Assembly: GCA_023957475.1 (NCBI GenBank) | Contig: JAMLHA010000001.1 | Span: 413,562 to 477,561, forward strand | DNA length: 64,000 nucleotides | Source: Crocinitomicaceae bacterium | Lineage (GTDB): Bacteria; Bacteroidota; Bacteroidia; Flavobacteriales_D; Crocinitomicaceae | Reading direction: 5' to 3' | Shown here: one piece after another, positions 41,225 to 50,768 of the stretch | How positions within the stretch are numbered: the first letter of the stretch is position 1 | How the letters are laid out: every line of letters starts with the position of its first letter | Notes under the pieces: generated by a model | Told to the model about the DNA's origin: nothing | Seen by the model: the letters and a program-made list of their open reading frames with translations, nothing else | The model's database searches: none | Translations under genes and position numbers: made by a program

Positions 41225-43099
41225 ATGAATTACCTTTCAGTAGAAAATATCACCAAAACATTTGGTGATCGCACCATTTTTGAGGATATTACTTTTGGTG
41301 TAGATCAAGGACAAAAAGTAGCTATTGTTGCTAAAAATGGTTCTGGAAAAACAACACTTTTGCGTTGTTTAACTGAGAAAGAAACGGTTGATAATGGCTT
41401 AATCGTCTTTCGAAATGATATTCGCATCGCTTTTATGGAGCAGAGCGAAGAATTGAATGAGGAACACTCCATTTTAGAAGAAGTTTTTTCTCATGATTTA
41501 CCTGAATTATTAGCCGTAAAAGCATACAATCAAGCTATGCTGAATAAGGATGATATTGCTATTCAAGCTGCTTTTGAAAAATTGTCTGAATTAAATGCTT
41601 GGGATATTGAAGTACGAGTAGAACAGATTCTATCCGTACTCAAATTGGATGATACCAAGTTGAAAATTAAAAATTTATCGGGTGGACAGAAAAAAAGAGT
41701 TGCTTTAGCCAAAGTATTAATTGCTGAACCTGATTTTTTAATTTTAGACGAGCCTACCAATCACTTGGATTTAGATATGATAGAATGGTTGGAAGAGTAC
41801 CTTTCTAAGTCTAAATCAACTATTTTGATGGTGACACACGACCGTTACTTTTTAGAAGTTGTTTGCGATACAATTTTAGAATTAGACAATAAAACACTCT
41901 TTCGTTACAAAGGTAATTTTTCTTATTTTTTGGAAAAAAAGGCGGAACGAGAAGAACAACTTGAAGCAACAATTGAAAAAGCCAGAAATCAATTTAGAAA
42001 AGAGTTGGATTGGATACGACGTCAACCAAAAGCAAGAGGTACAAAGCAAAAAGCTCGTATTGATGCTTTTCATGATACCAAAAAAGTAGCTCACCAACGC
42101 ATTGATAAGGACGAAATTGATATTCCTGTAAAGATGGAGCGACTTGGAACTAAAATTTTAGAGTTGCACCACATTGGAAAAGCATTTGGAGAGAAGAAAA
42201 TTTTGAATGATTTTTCCTATACGTTCAAACGACAAGAGCGTGTGGGAATAGTTGGTAATAACGGCACAGGAAAATCTACATTCCTAAACATGATTCTTGA
42301 AAAAGAATCAGTTGATAAAGGGAAAGTTGTTGTTGGAGAAACGGTTGTGTTTGGCTATTACAACCAAGAGTTATTAAAAGCGGAAGATGATAAAAAAGTG
42401 ATAGATGTAATTCGCGATGTTGCCGAGTACATTCCACTTGAAAAAGGTCGCCAACTTTCTGCTGCTCAATTTCTAGAAAAATTTTTATTTCCACGATCGA
42501 TGCATTATAATTTTGTGCATAAATTGAGTGGTGGAGAGAAACGTCGTCTGAAATTGATGACAGTTTTAATGAAAAACCCTAATTTCCTGATATTGGATGA
42601 ACCAACCAATGATTTGGACATTTTTGTGATGGGAGTTTTGGAAGAATATTTACGTTCCTTTGAAGGCTGCTTGATTGTTGTTTCGCACGACCGTTATTTT
42701 ATGGATAAAATGGTGGATCACCTTTTTGTATTTGAGGGAGAAGGTAATGTAAAAGACATCATAGGTAATTATTCAGAATACCGTCAGCAACAAAAGAAAC
42801 AAGTCAGTGAGGAACGCAAAGAAAAAGTGGCAGAACAACAATTAGATGTAAAAGAAACAATTGTTGTTGAAGAACCAAAAGAAAAGCGAAAGTTATCTTA
42901 CAAAGAGCAAAAAGAATACGAAACTCTTGAATCTGAAATAGAAAACTTGGAGCATAAAAAGGAAGAATTAACAGCCGTTTTGTCTTCTGCAGATAGCACA
43001 AATGAAGCATTAATGAAAGCAGGGGAGGAGTTAACCGAAGTGGTAACAGCTATCGATGAAAAAACATTTCGTTGGTTGGAATTATCAGAGTTTGTTTAG
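41225..43099 (+). CDS. ABC-F family ATPase (Uup/EttA-like)
   Basis: The 624-residue soluble protein has two ABC ATPase domains and no membrane helices. The first has Walker A AKNGSGKTT and signature LSGGQKKRVALAKVL, the second Walker A GNNGTGKST and signature LSGGEKRRLKLMTVL; both are followed by LDEPTN. The inter-domain linker is charged (KELDWIRRQPKARGTKQKAR), and a C-terminal coiled coil follows (about 560-624, YETLESEIENLEHKKEEL). This resembles Uup, with a DNA-binding C-terminal hairpin. ABC-F proteins act on ribosomes; some give antibiotic resistance, but nothing here points to that. The ATG at 41225 is preferred over a preceding TTG. Confidence 0.9.
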   Translation: MNYLSVENITKTFGDRTIFEDITFGVDQGQKVAIVAKNGSGKTTLLRCLTEKETVDNGLIVFRNDIRIAFMEQSEELNEEHSILEEVFSHDLPELLAVKAYNQAMLNKDDIAIQAAFEKLSELNAWDIEVRVEQILSVLKLDDTKLKIKNLSGGQKKRVALAKVLIAEPDFLILDEPTNHLDLDMIEWLEEYLSKSKSTILMVTHDRYFLEVVCDTILELDNKTLFRYKGNFSYFLEKKAEREEQLEATIEKARNQFRKELDWIRRQPKARGTKQKARIDAFHDTKKVAHQRIDKDEIDIPVKMERLGTKILELHHIGKAFGEKKILNDFSYTFKRQERVGIVGNNGTGKSTFLNMILEKESVDKGKVVVGETVVFGYYNQELLKAEDDKKVIDVIRDVAEYIPLEKGRQLSAAQFLEKFLFPRSMHYNFVHKLSGGEKRRLKLMTVLMKNPNFLILDEPTNDLDIFVMGVLEEYLRSFEGCLIVVSHDRYFMDKMVDHLFVFEGEGNVKDIIGNYSEYRQQQKKQVSEERKEKVAEQQLDVKETIVVEEPKEKRKLSYKEQKEYETLESEIENLEHKKEELTAVLSSADSTNEALMKAGEELTEVVTAIDEKTFRWLELSEFV

Positions 43100-43121
43100 A
43101 TAACCAGATGATATAAAATAT

Positions 43122-45323
43122 TCACAACTTAATCCCCAATACACAGACATCATCCAACTGTTCATTTTCTCCTTTCCAATCGTTGAAATGTTTTTGCAGC
43201 ATTTGTTCTTGGGCTGTTATCTCGCTAGAACTTATTTCCATCAAATAGGCGTAAAAATTGGTTAGTTTCAACTTTTTCCCTTGTTCACCTCCAAATTGAT
43301 CGGCGTAACCATCACTGAAAGCATACAAAACATCACCCTTTTGGTAAGGTAGTTCATAGGTATTGAATGAATTGGTGATGTCACTTTTTCCTACAGGCAT
43401 TTTGTCACATGAGAGTTTTATAAGTTCTTCTCCTCTCACAATAATAGGTGCATTTTGAGATGCAGCGTAATAAATTTGGTTTGTTGATTTATTAAAACAA
43501 AACAATATACCATCCATACCATCTCGTGCTCCATCATGTGAAATTGAATTCACCAATCGTTCTCGAACATGATTGAATACCTCTCCGGGTTTTTCTAACT
43601 TCAACTGATTGATCGCTTCACTTAGGAAAGTAATGTTTAATGCGCTCATAAAAGCGCCAGGTACACCATGCCCAGTACTGTCACAAATAGCTAAGTAATA
43701 ATTATCTCCTTCTTTTGTTGCCCAATAAAAATCACCAGAAACAATGTCTTTTGGTTGGAAAAAAATAAAAGCAGTTGAAAAATACTGGCGCAATATACTT
43801 TTTTGAATCAGAAGAGTTTCTTGTATTCGCTTTGCATAGTGTATGGAGCCGATAATCTCCGTTTGTTTTACTTCTACCAATGATTTTTGACGTTCGATCT
43901 CTTCATTTTTTTGATTTAATAAAACATTTGCTTTTCGCCTTTCTAAATTTGATTTAATCGTAAACAAAAGTAAAATACCAACCAGCGCCCCTATGAGCAA
44001 CAGACCAATAATTAATAGTTGTTGTTGGTTGTTTTGTGCTTGAATTTTTTCATTTTTTTGCTTTGTAATTTCTAGAGCTTGTTCTTTTTTATCCAATTCA
44101 TTTAATGAATTTAAAGTTGCAATTTGTAAGTTCAATGTTTCAATATTGTCTTTTTCTTTCAAAGAATCAGCTTCTTCTGTGTAATACAATGCTTTTTCAA
44201 ATTGTTTTGCCGCTTTGTAGGCGACTGCTAGAGTTTTTGCTGCTTGAATATAAAAGGTGCCTTCATTGATTAATTGGGCGATTTGATAAGCTTTCTGAGC
44301 ACTTTTAATACCATCATCAAATCGAGACATCAAGATAAAAATATCAGCTTTTGTATTTAATACATCAAAGTACGAAATTAAATCAGCTGTTGTGTCAATG
44401 TGTTGTAAAGATTTATCTATACTTTTAGTTGCTTCATTCAATGAATTAATATCTCTCAAAAACCGTGCATTTGCGACATAATACAATTTATATACTTCAT
44501 TATCATTTAGCCTTTGAGCAAATGCTCTGTATTCTTCTAAAGTTTTTGCCGCATTCTTAAAATCCTTTAATTCTTTATAGTCTATAATTAAGTTAAAATA
44601 AATAGTATTTAACAAGCGAATGTCTTTGTGATTTTTAAGTAACTCAACAGCCAATAAACCGTCTTTGAGTGCTTCTTTATACATGCCTCTTTCATGGTAA
44701 ATTGTTGCAATATTGGAATAGATTGAAGCTTGTTGTAATTCATTTTGCTGACGTTGTGCTATCTTCAATGCTTCTCTATAATTTTGAATAGATTGATCCA
44801 GTAATCCAGCTTGTTTATAGGCTGCACCGATATTTGAATAAACCATAGATGCCTGAGTGAAATTGGGATGATTTTTCACAATTTCAATGGCCATTTGGTG
44901 TTTTTTTATTGATTCAGCATATTTCCCCATTTCATGATAAATAGTTCCTATATTGGAATATACACCGATTAATCGTTCTAATTGATTGTTTTCTTTTCTG
45001 TATTTTTCAATTTGAGTGTATATAGATAGCGCTTTTTCGTATTTTGCTTGTGTTCGATAATAGATAGCAATCGTACTCAAGGCATCCATTTCGCCATATT
45101 TGTAATTGATTTTTTTTGAAAAATTAAGTCCTTTTGTTGCGTATTTATAAGCTGAATCTAATGAATAATCCAAATATGCCCACGCTATTTCGTTGTATTG
45201 ATAAGCACGCATGGTATCTGATTTTACCGGTTTTTCTAACGCTATTTTAAAACTATCGATGTAGTCTGTTTGTGCGAATAAACAGAAAGGCATTGCTATC
45301 AGACTTAAAATCAGATGTTTCAT
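43122..45323 (-). CDS. TPR and SpoIIE-type PP2C phosphatase protein
   Basis: From the ATG at 45323 (733 residues; a longer frame lacks a signal) the protein has a signal peptide (about 1-18). At least seven tetratricopeptide repeats follow (about 35-390, recurring YSNIGTIYHE- and YREAL-like units). A coiled coil, one membrane helix (IIGLLLIGALVGILLLF, about 435-455) and a cytoplasmic coiled-coil linker come next. A C-terminal SpoIIE/PP2C Ser/Thr phosphatase domain has metal-binding Asp in VSGDFYW, ICDSTGHGVPGAFMS, FSDGYADQ and LDDVCVL. Such sensors probably read periplasmic signals and control anti-sigma antagonist phosphorylation; no partner gene is adjacent. Confidence 0.85.
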   Translation of the reverse strand: MKHLILSLIAMPFCLFAQTDYIDSFKIALEKPVKSDTMRAYQYNEIAWAYLDYSLDSAYKYATKGLNFSKKINYKYGEMDALSTIAIYYRTQAKYEKALSIYTQIEKYRKENNQLERLIGVYSNIGTIYHEMGKYAESIKKHQMAIEIVKNHPNFTQASMVYSNIGAAYKQAGLLDQSIQNYREALKIAQRQQNELQQASIYSNIATIYHERGMYKEALKDGLLAVELLKNHKDIRLLNTIYFNLIIDYKELKDFKNAAKTLEEYRAFAQRLNDNEVYKLYYVANARFLRDINSLNEATKSIDKSLQHIDTTADLISYFDVLNTKADIFILMSRFDDGIKSAQKAYQIAQLINEGTFYIQAAKTLAVAYKAAKQFEKALYYTEEADSLKEKDNIETLNLQIATLNSLNELDKKEQALEITKQKNEKIQAQNNQQQLLIIGLLLIGALVGILLLFTIKSNLERRKANVLLNQKNEEIERQKSLVEVKQTEIIGSIHYAKRIQETLLIQKSILRQYFSTAFIFFQPKDIVSGDFYWATKEGDNYYLAICDSTGHGVPGAFMSALNITFLSEAINQLKLEKPGEVFNHVRERLVNSISHDGARDGMDGILFCFNKSTNQIYYAASQNAPIIVRGEELIKLSCDKMPVGKSDITNSFNTYELPYQKGDVLYAFSDGYADQFGGEQGKKLKLTNFYAYLMEISSSEITAQEQMLQKHFNDWKGENEQLDDVCVLGIKL

Positions 45324-45670
45324 AGAGCTAAAATAAAAAAAAATAGTTTCATACACGAATTCTTGCACAACTATCCGAAACTTTTTTAAAATGAAATAAG
45401 AAAAGGAAATGTCTAGGATTGCTCACTTCATTTTGACAAACTTGTTTGGAGAAATCCCTTTTAAAGAACACAATTGGTATATTAACGACTATTCACAAAA
45501 GCTATTTAATATGATTTATACTTGTTCTTTTTTAACAAATTGTTAGATAGTTTAAAAATAAACTGCCTTTTGTTAACGTAATGATGGTTACTGTAACCTG
45601 TGTTGCGTAATTTTTTGTTTTATAATCAACAAGTCAACAAATCATCTAGTCATCCAGCCATCCAGTCCTC
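45324..45670. other. Intergenic region with two short palindromes and an 8-bp tandem repeat
   Basis: Two odd 13-bp palindromes, TAACAAATTGTTA (45533-45545) and GGTTACTGTAACC (45586-45598), lie upstream of the phosphatase gene and downstream of dnaN. They may be operators. Three 8-bp units of the form CATCYAGY follow near 45642-45666. A 45-codon frame from ATG 45409 to 45546 with AGGAA before it was seen but lacks further support. Confidence 0.5.
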
Positions 45671-45706
45671 AAAAAAGAAAAGCTGCCCATAAATGAACAG
45701 CTTTTC
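45671..45706 (-). terminator. Hairpin terminator of dnaN
   Basis: Read on the minus strand, GAAAAGCTG pairs with CAGCTTTTC (plus positions 45698-45706 and 45677-45685) around a 12-base loop and is followed by a T-run. It lies 19 bases after the dnaN stop. Confidence 0.85.
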
Positions 45707-45724
45707 AATCAAATTTTTTTAATC

Positions 45725-46843
45725 CTATTTATTCAACATTACAGGCATTACAAGCATCAAGATGTCTTCATCTGGATTCGTGTTCTCTGCCGGCATTAAA
45801 AGTCCTGCACGACTAGGTACTGACATTTCCAATTTTACTTCTTTTGTGTCGATGTTGTTCAACATTTCAAGTAAAAATCTAGAGTTGAATGCTATTTCCA
45901 TGTCTTCACCGTTGTAATTACATGTCAAACGTTCATTTGCTTCGTTAGAGAAATCCAAATCTTCTGCAAAAAGCGTTAATTCAGAACCAACTATTTTCAA
46001 CTTAATTTGGTGAGTTGTTTTATTTGCAAAAATAGAAACACGTTTGATTGAACCTAAGAATTGATTTCGATCAACGATTAATACATTCGGGTTTTCTTTT
46101 GGAATAACCGCTTCGTAATTGGGGTATTTACCATCAATCAAGCGACAAACCAACACCGTGTCTCCAAATGTAAACACTGCGTTTGAATCATTATATTCTA
46201 TAAGTACCTCAACATCGTTTGAAATGTTGGATTTAATCAAATTTAATGGCTTCTTAGGTAAAATAAAAGAAGCTGTTGAATCTGCTGTTGAATCTGTTCT
46301 GCGGTAACGTACTAATTTGTGAGCATCCGTTGCAACGAAAATAATATCTTGAGGAGTAAATTGGCAAAATACACCGCTCATGACTGGTCTTAAATCATCA
46401 TTTCCAGCAGCAAACAATGTTTTGTTGATTGCAGAACTAATGATCTCTCCAGAAACTTTTACAGAACTACTGTTTTCAATCGTTGGAATTTTTGGAAATT
46501 CATCACCATTGTAACCAACCATTTTTGATTTACCATTGTCGTAGCTGATTTCAACGCTAAATATTGACATATCAACTGAAAATGTGCATGGTTGATCTGG
46601 TAAGTTTTTCAATACATCCAATAATAATTTTGCAGGAATGGCAATTTTACCCACTTCATTTGCCTCAACTTCCAATGAAGTTTGCATCGTAGTTTCTAGA
46701 TCAGATGCTGAAATGGTTAATAAACTATCTTCAATTTCAAATAAGATATTATCGAGTATTGGTAATGTGTTACTAGTACTCAAAACTCCAGATATACTCT
46801 GTAAATGTCTTAATAGTGTTGTACTTGATATTATAAAGTTCAT
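45725..46843 (-). CDS. dnaN: DNA polymerase III beta sliding clamp
   Basis: The 372-residue protein is a standard three-domain clamp. It begins MNFIISSTTLLRHLQSISGVLSTSNTLPILDNILFE-like (here read as residues 1-36) and contains LETTMQT, IPAKLLLDVLKNLPD, GNDDLRPVMSGVF, TDAHKLVRY and SRFLLEMLNNI. Its C-terminal strand has LMPAENTNPDEDILMLVMPVML, the family end. It forms the ring that holds the replicase on DNA. dnaA lies about 9 kb away on the same strand rather than adjacent. Confidence 0.96.
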   Translation of the reverse strand: MNFIISSTTLLRHLQSISGVLSTSNTLPILDNILFEIEDSLLTISASDLETTMQTSLEVEANEVGKIAIPAKLLLDVLKNLPDQPCTFSVDMSIFSVEISYDNGKSKMVGYNGDEFPKIPTIENSSSVKVSGEIISSAINKTLFAAGNDDLRPVMSGVFCQFTPQDIIFVATDAHKLVRYRRTDSTADSTASFILPKKPLNLIKSNISNDVEVLIEYNDSNAVFTFGDTVLVCRLIDGKYPNYEAVIPKENPNVLIVDRNQFLGSIKRVSIFANKTTHQIKLKIVGSELTLFAEDLDFSNEANERLTCNYNGEDMEIAFNSRFLLEMLNNIDTKEVKLEMSVPSRAGLLMPAENTNPDEDILMLVMPVMLNK

Positions 46844-46940
46844 ATTGTTTTATAAAAAGTTGTTCAAAACTATAAAATCATCTTTTAAAAAAAAACTAGA
46901 TTTAAAGTTTATTTCTTTTAGTTATCAACAAATTGTTAAA

Positions 46941-48023
46941 TCAATCCTTTTTGTATTGATCGGGTGATTTAACTTCGTAATTGTTCAAATTTAATGATTT
47001 TAAATCTAATGGAAAGTATAAATGCCCCATCGTGAGTGGATCGAATACAAAATATTGACATTTAACCAGCTCTCCTGTTGGTAGTTCGCCCCAAAAACGG
47101 TCAATTTCATAAGAAACAGGAAGTCCAAATTCATTTATTTTAGGTTCTTCAGCTTGAATTCTAAACATTCTCATCGTAGATGATTTGCCATTTGTTTGGT
47201 CAATTTTTAGAATGCAGAAAGGAGAAGATTTTTTAACGCTATCCACTTGTTTGTCGTTCAAAATGTAATTTGGCATCTCAAAATGAACTTTCTTAAACTT
47301 GTTTAAATACAACATTACATATTGTGTATCCACAGCTGCTAATGGAATGTTTTGTTGTTTCACAGTAAAGCGTTTGTTGCCAAAATTTTCAACAGAAAAA
47401 CTTCTTGCTGGCTCCAATGGATAGGTTACTTCTACTTTTTTGATTTCATCAGGTTGTATAGAAAAAATCTGAGAACAACGCCATTTTAATGGATCGGCAT
47501 AAAAGCGTGGATCAATGATGCCATACATGCCTTTAATGGACATAATAACAGGTTTATCAGACATTCCCAATTCTTTTGAATCCAATAGCATGATTTGTCC
47601 AAGATGGTCTTTGGAAGCTGGACCCAAATACCATGTTTTGCTCCAAGAACCGTTGATGTAGTATTCTACTTTTGTATGTTGTGTCAACATCATTTTTTTT
47701 GTTGTTTCAACACCTCCATCTGTTAAATATCCTTTGAATTCAATTTTTTTGCAGGCATCAAGAATGTAAAAAACACCTTCTTGTTGCACACAATTTCCAT
47801 CTTTGTCTGTCCATTCTTTAGCTCCTTTTGGTAAACGCAAATCCATTGTTCTACCAAAATTATCAGTAATGACAATGCGGTCAATTTTTTCCACATCATT
47901 GATTGCAAATTCAATTAATTCAGATTCAACTGATGAACCAGAATTATTGATAACTCTAATACCAAAGTAAATAAGCAAACCTACACTAAGTGCTGATACA
48001 ATTAAGATGATTAATTTTTTCAT
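46941..48023 (-). CDS. DUF4340 domain protein of the gldF-gldG cluster
   Basis: The 360-residue protein has one N-terminal membrane helix (about residues 3-23) and a periplasmic beta-rich DUF4340 domain with repeated strand-Asp turns (VEKIDRIVITDNFGRTMDLRLPKG-type unit near 44-67, then EIKKVEVTYP near 190). DUF4340 proteins sit beside GldG-type ABC components in many genomes and probably act with them. It lies 12 bases after gldG on the same strand, forming gldF-gldG-DUF4340. The transport role is unknown. Confidence 0.8.
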   Translation of the reverse strand: MKKLIILIVSALSVGLLIYFGIRVINNSGSSVESELIEFAINDVEKIDRIVITDNFGRTMDLRLPKGAKEWTDKDGNCVQQEGVFYILDACKKIEFKGYLTDGGVETTKKMMLTQHTKVEYYINGSWSKTWYLGPASKDHLGQIMLLDSKELGMSDKPVIMSIKGMYGIIDPRFYADPLKWRCSQIFSIQPDEIKKVEVTYPLEPARSFSVENFGNKRFTVKQQNIPLAAVDTQYVMLYLNKFKKVHFEMPNYILNDKQVDSVKKSSPFCILKIDQTNGKSSTMRMFRIQAEEPKINEFGLPVSYEIDRFWGELPTGELVKCQYFVFDPLTMGHLYFPLDLKSLNLNNYEVKSPDQYKKD

Positions 48024-48035
48024 TCGATTGTTTAT

Positions 48036-49820
48036 TTATTTTTTTGTTGAATATTTTCTTTTTCTAATATAACCAAATACAAAGGCTAAGATAATTAAAA
48101 GTGAGGAAGGCAACAACAGATTAATCATTTTGTAAAAACCTGCATTTTGTTGAACTTTTGCATTGTCAATCTCGTGGATGTCTATTTGTCGGCTTCGAAT
48201 ATCTAAAATTGAATTATCACCCATCAAATAATCTACTGAATTTTGGAAAAACTCTCGGTTACCAAATAATAGTTGAATGTTTAAACGAAACAATTCTTCA
48301 TCCATACGCAAATCTGGGAAGTCAATGGGTTTGTACATGGTTTGACCAGTCATGTTGTTGATAGTAGAGTCGTATCTATTTTCAATGAAACGACCATTAC
48401 CAACCAAAAGAACTTTACTTTCTTGTTTGCTTTCGGTTATAAACTGTGCATCTTGATTTTTTGTGTATTCATCTACAATCCGTGTTTTAAAATAAGATTG
48501 AAACATCCCTTCTGACAACCCCGCTAAACATTTTTTGTTGGATTCCAACGAAGGGTTATCTGTTAAAATAGGATTGTTTCCATAATTCAATGGCAAACCG
48601 AGGTTGACCATCGGTGCTAATCCTGTAACCGTCGAATTTGTAGAAGATGTCAAAATTGGTGTCAGTACCGTATTTACTGAATTGACAAATTGAACTTCAC
48701 TGGTGTATTTTAATGAGACAGGCTCCAAATTTCTTGAAATTGGGTGTGCTGTTGGTGTTGCCAAAACATGAAAAAACCAAGGAATTACAGGTCGATTAGC
48801 AAAAGGAACTCCCTTAGGTGCACATCGGGCATCTAACACATAATTTTCATTCAATTTTAAACCATAATCAAACAAAAGATCTTCTAAACCGGTTTTAATT
48901 CGTGTGGTATGTGTCATTCCTTTTAGATTCAACGTGTCTTCATTGATGGATAAAGCATCTAAAAAACACATTAATCGCCCACCTTTCATTAAAAATTGGT
49001 CGATGACAAATAAATCTTTTACATCAAATTTTTGACGCGGATTGGCAATGATTAATCCTTGGTAATCGTCCAAAGCATTTAGTTGACCGTCAATGGTTAC
49101 ATCTTCTACTTTGTAATAAGGCGTAATAAGCGCTCTTGCACGTTGTGTTTGTGCAAAAGTTAATTCACCATGCCCCTGTAAGAAACCAATTCGTTGTTTT
49201 TGTGTTTGAACCGAACGTCGGATCGAACTTGTTAGTATGTATTCTAAATTATTAATTGCATTGTTGATTGATTGAGAAATCCCCTCCAATTGGTTGGGTT
49301 TACCAGCAGGTGTACCGGGTAAAAACTGAATGACATTTACGTCTGTTCCTTCGTAGTTGATAATTGCGCCCGGCCAAAGTAAAATCTGACTTTGTGCGCC
49401 ATCTTTTTGGTAAATCAAATTGAGGGGTAAAATACCTTTTCCTTGATTGTAAAGTTGGTCTTTTAATTCTTTTTGTTCTTCCTCTGTTCCTTGATTGGGG
49501 TCGATGAATTTATATTCAATGCGTGTTCCTGCGTATTGTTTAAACTCGTTTAACTTATCTTGAATGGCATTGCGGAAGTTTTTAATTTCAGCAGGCATCG
49601 TACCTTCTAAATAAATACGTATGGTCATTCTATTCTTAATCGCATTTTCATCTTCCAACATTTTGATTGTACCACTGGAAAGTGAATAACGTTGATCTGC
49701 TGTCATGTCAATGCGTTTGTATAGAAAAGCACTGATGACATTAATGGTAACGATACCAACCAATACGATTAGTAATAACGACCAATTAAAAATTCCTTTA
49801 TATGTTTTCTTTTCGCTCAT
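48036..49820 (-). CDS. gldG: Gliding-motility ABC transporter component GldG
   Basis: The 594-residue protein has an N-terminal membrane helix (about 12-33), a periplasmic ABC-type uncharacterised-transport domain (KRIDMTADQRYSLSSGTIKML, the typical GldG start, then YKFIDPNQGTEEE) and a C-terminal membrane helix (about 568-586) followed by a basic tail. GldG works with GldF and the ATPase GldA in the gliding system of Flavobacteriia, though it is also found in non-gliding relatives. gldF lies 14 bases upstream. No gldA is in the window. Confidence 0.9.
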   Translation of the reverse strand: MSEKKTYKGIFNWSLLLIVLVGIVTINVISAFLYKRIDMTADQRYSLSSGTIKMLEDENAIKNRMTIRIYLEGTMPAEIKNFRNAIQDKLNEFKQYAGTRIEYKFIDPNQGTEEEQKELKDQLYNQGKGILPLNLIYQKDGAQSQILLWPGAIINYEGTDVNVIQFLPGTPAGKPNQLEGISQSINNAINNLEYILTSSIRRSVQTQKQRIGFLQGHGELTFAQTQRARALITPYYKVEDVTIDGQLNALDDYQGLIIANPRQKFDVKDLFVIDQFLMKGGRLMCFLDALSINEDTLNLKGMTHTTRIKTGLEDLLFDYGLKLNENYVLDARCAPKGVPFANRPVIPWFFHVLATPTAHPISRNLEPVSLKYTSEVQFVNSVNTVLTPILTSSTNSTVTGLAPMVNLGLPLNYGNNPILTDNPSLESNKKCLAGLSEGMFQSYFKTRIVDEYTKNQDAQFITESKQESKVLLVGNGRFIENRYDSTINNMTGQTMYKPIDFPDLRMDEELFRLNIQLLFGNREFFQNSVDYLMGDNSILDIRSRQIDIHEIDNAKVQQNAGFYKMINLLLPSSLLIILAFVFGYIRKRKYSTKK

Positions 49821-49834
49821 ATCTAAAGAGAAAA

Positions 49835-50566
49835 TTATCGTTTTAATGTTTTAATAACGGTCAATGACGAGAAGATAAAAAACACAATCAATGATAAAAA
49901 GTAAATAATATCACTCGTATCTATCACTCCTTTTCGAATGGAATCGTAATGTTTTACCATTCCAAAGTATTGAAGCACCACATCAAATTTCCCCATGACA
50001 TTGAATGCTCCCAATCGGTTTAAACCATCAAAGAATAACCAACATAAAAACATTGAAATAATAAACGCAACAATTTGACTATTTGTCAATGAAGATGAAA
50101 AAATACCAATGGCAACAAATACAGCACCTAATAAAATCAAGCCGATATAAGAGGTAATGGTTGCGCCATGATCAAATTTTTCAGGTTCCAATGAAAGATT
50201 GTACATGGAAAAGTAATAGACGATAGTTGGTATCAATGCAATAACGAGGAGTGTAACTCCTGCAAAATATTTTGCCAAGATGATTTTCAAATCGCTTATT
50301 GGGCGTGTGAATAGTAGTTCAATCGTGCCTGTTCTTCTTTCTTCTGCAATACTTCTCATAGTGAGCGCAGGTATTAGAATGAAAAATAAGATTGGGGCTA
50401 AGTTGAAGAAAGGAATAAGGTCAGCTTCAGCACCTTCCAACAAATTTGTTCCACCTGGAATCACCCAATGGAAGATTCCCGTTGCAACTAAAAAAATAAA
50501 CACAAAGATAAATCCGATGATGGAGCTTAAAAAGCTTCGAATTTCTTTAAAATAGAGTGCTCTCAT
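49835..50566 (-). CDS. gldF: Gliding-motility ABC transporter permease GldF
   Basis: The 243-residue polytopic protein has six predicted membrane helices and the ABC-2 permease pattern (FFNLAPILFFILIPALTMRSIAEERRTGTIELLFTRPIS, with the conserved EE-R-GT-E-L core at about 75-85). It begins MRALYFKEIRSFLSS, the family start. With GldG and an ATPase it should form an ABC transporter linked to gliding or envelope function. It is the first gene of the gldF-gldG-DUF4340 unit and is divergent from hutI. Confidence 0.92.
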   Translation of the reverse strand: MRALYFKEIRSFLSSIIGFIFVFIFLVATGIFHWVIPGGTNLLEGAEADLIPFFNLAPILFFILIPALTMRSIAEERRTGTIELLFTRPISDLKIILAKYFAGVTLLVIALIPTIVYYFSMYNLSLEPEKFDHGATITSYIGLILLGAVFVAIGIFSSSLTNSQIVAFIISMFLCWLFFDGLNRLGAFNVMGKFDVVLQYFGMVKHYDSIRKGVIDTSDIIYFLSLIVFFIFSSLTVIKTLKR

Positions 50567-50756
50567 TGATTTATTATAATATCAGACATCAAAAATAAGA
50601 TTTCTCTTTGATATGGGCGCATTCTTGAAATAGAAACTATTTACAATTGATTGTTTGTTTATTAATCTGTTGGATTTATTTATTGATTAGCAGTTAGTTA
50701 ACTATGTATTGGATAGAATTACTTAAAAATTGTTAAACCTTTCAAAGATTGATTTG

Positions 50757-50764
50757 TATCTTCG
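50757..50764 (+). promoter_or_regulatory. -7 element of hutI
   Basis: TATCTTCG differs from TAnnTTTG at one base and ends only 4 bases before the ATG at 50769, so the mRNA is probably leaderless or nearly so. A TTG at 50730-50732 is 24 bases upstream, slightly long for the usual spacing. Confidence 0.4.
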
Positions 50765-50768
50765 CATT

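Noticed and set aside
45409..45546. 45-codon plus-strand frame with an AGGAA upstream
   Set aside because: It has no family resemblance, lies in AT-rich intergenic DNA with palindromes, and frames of this length arise by chance.
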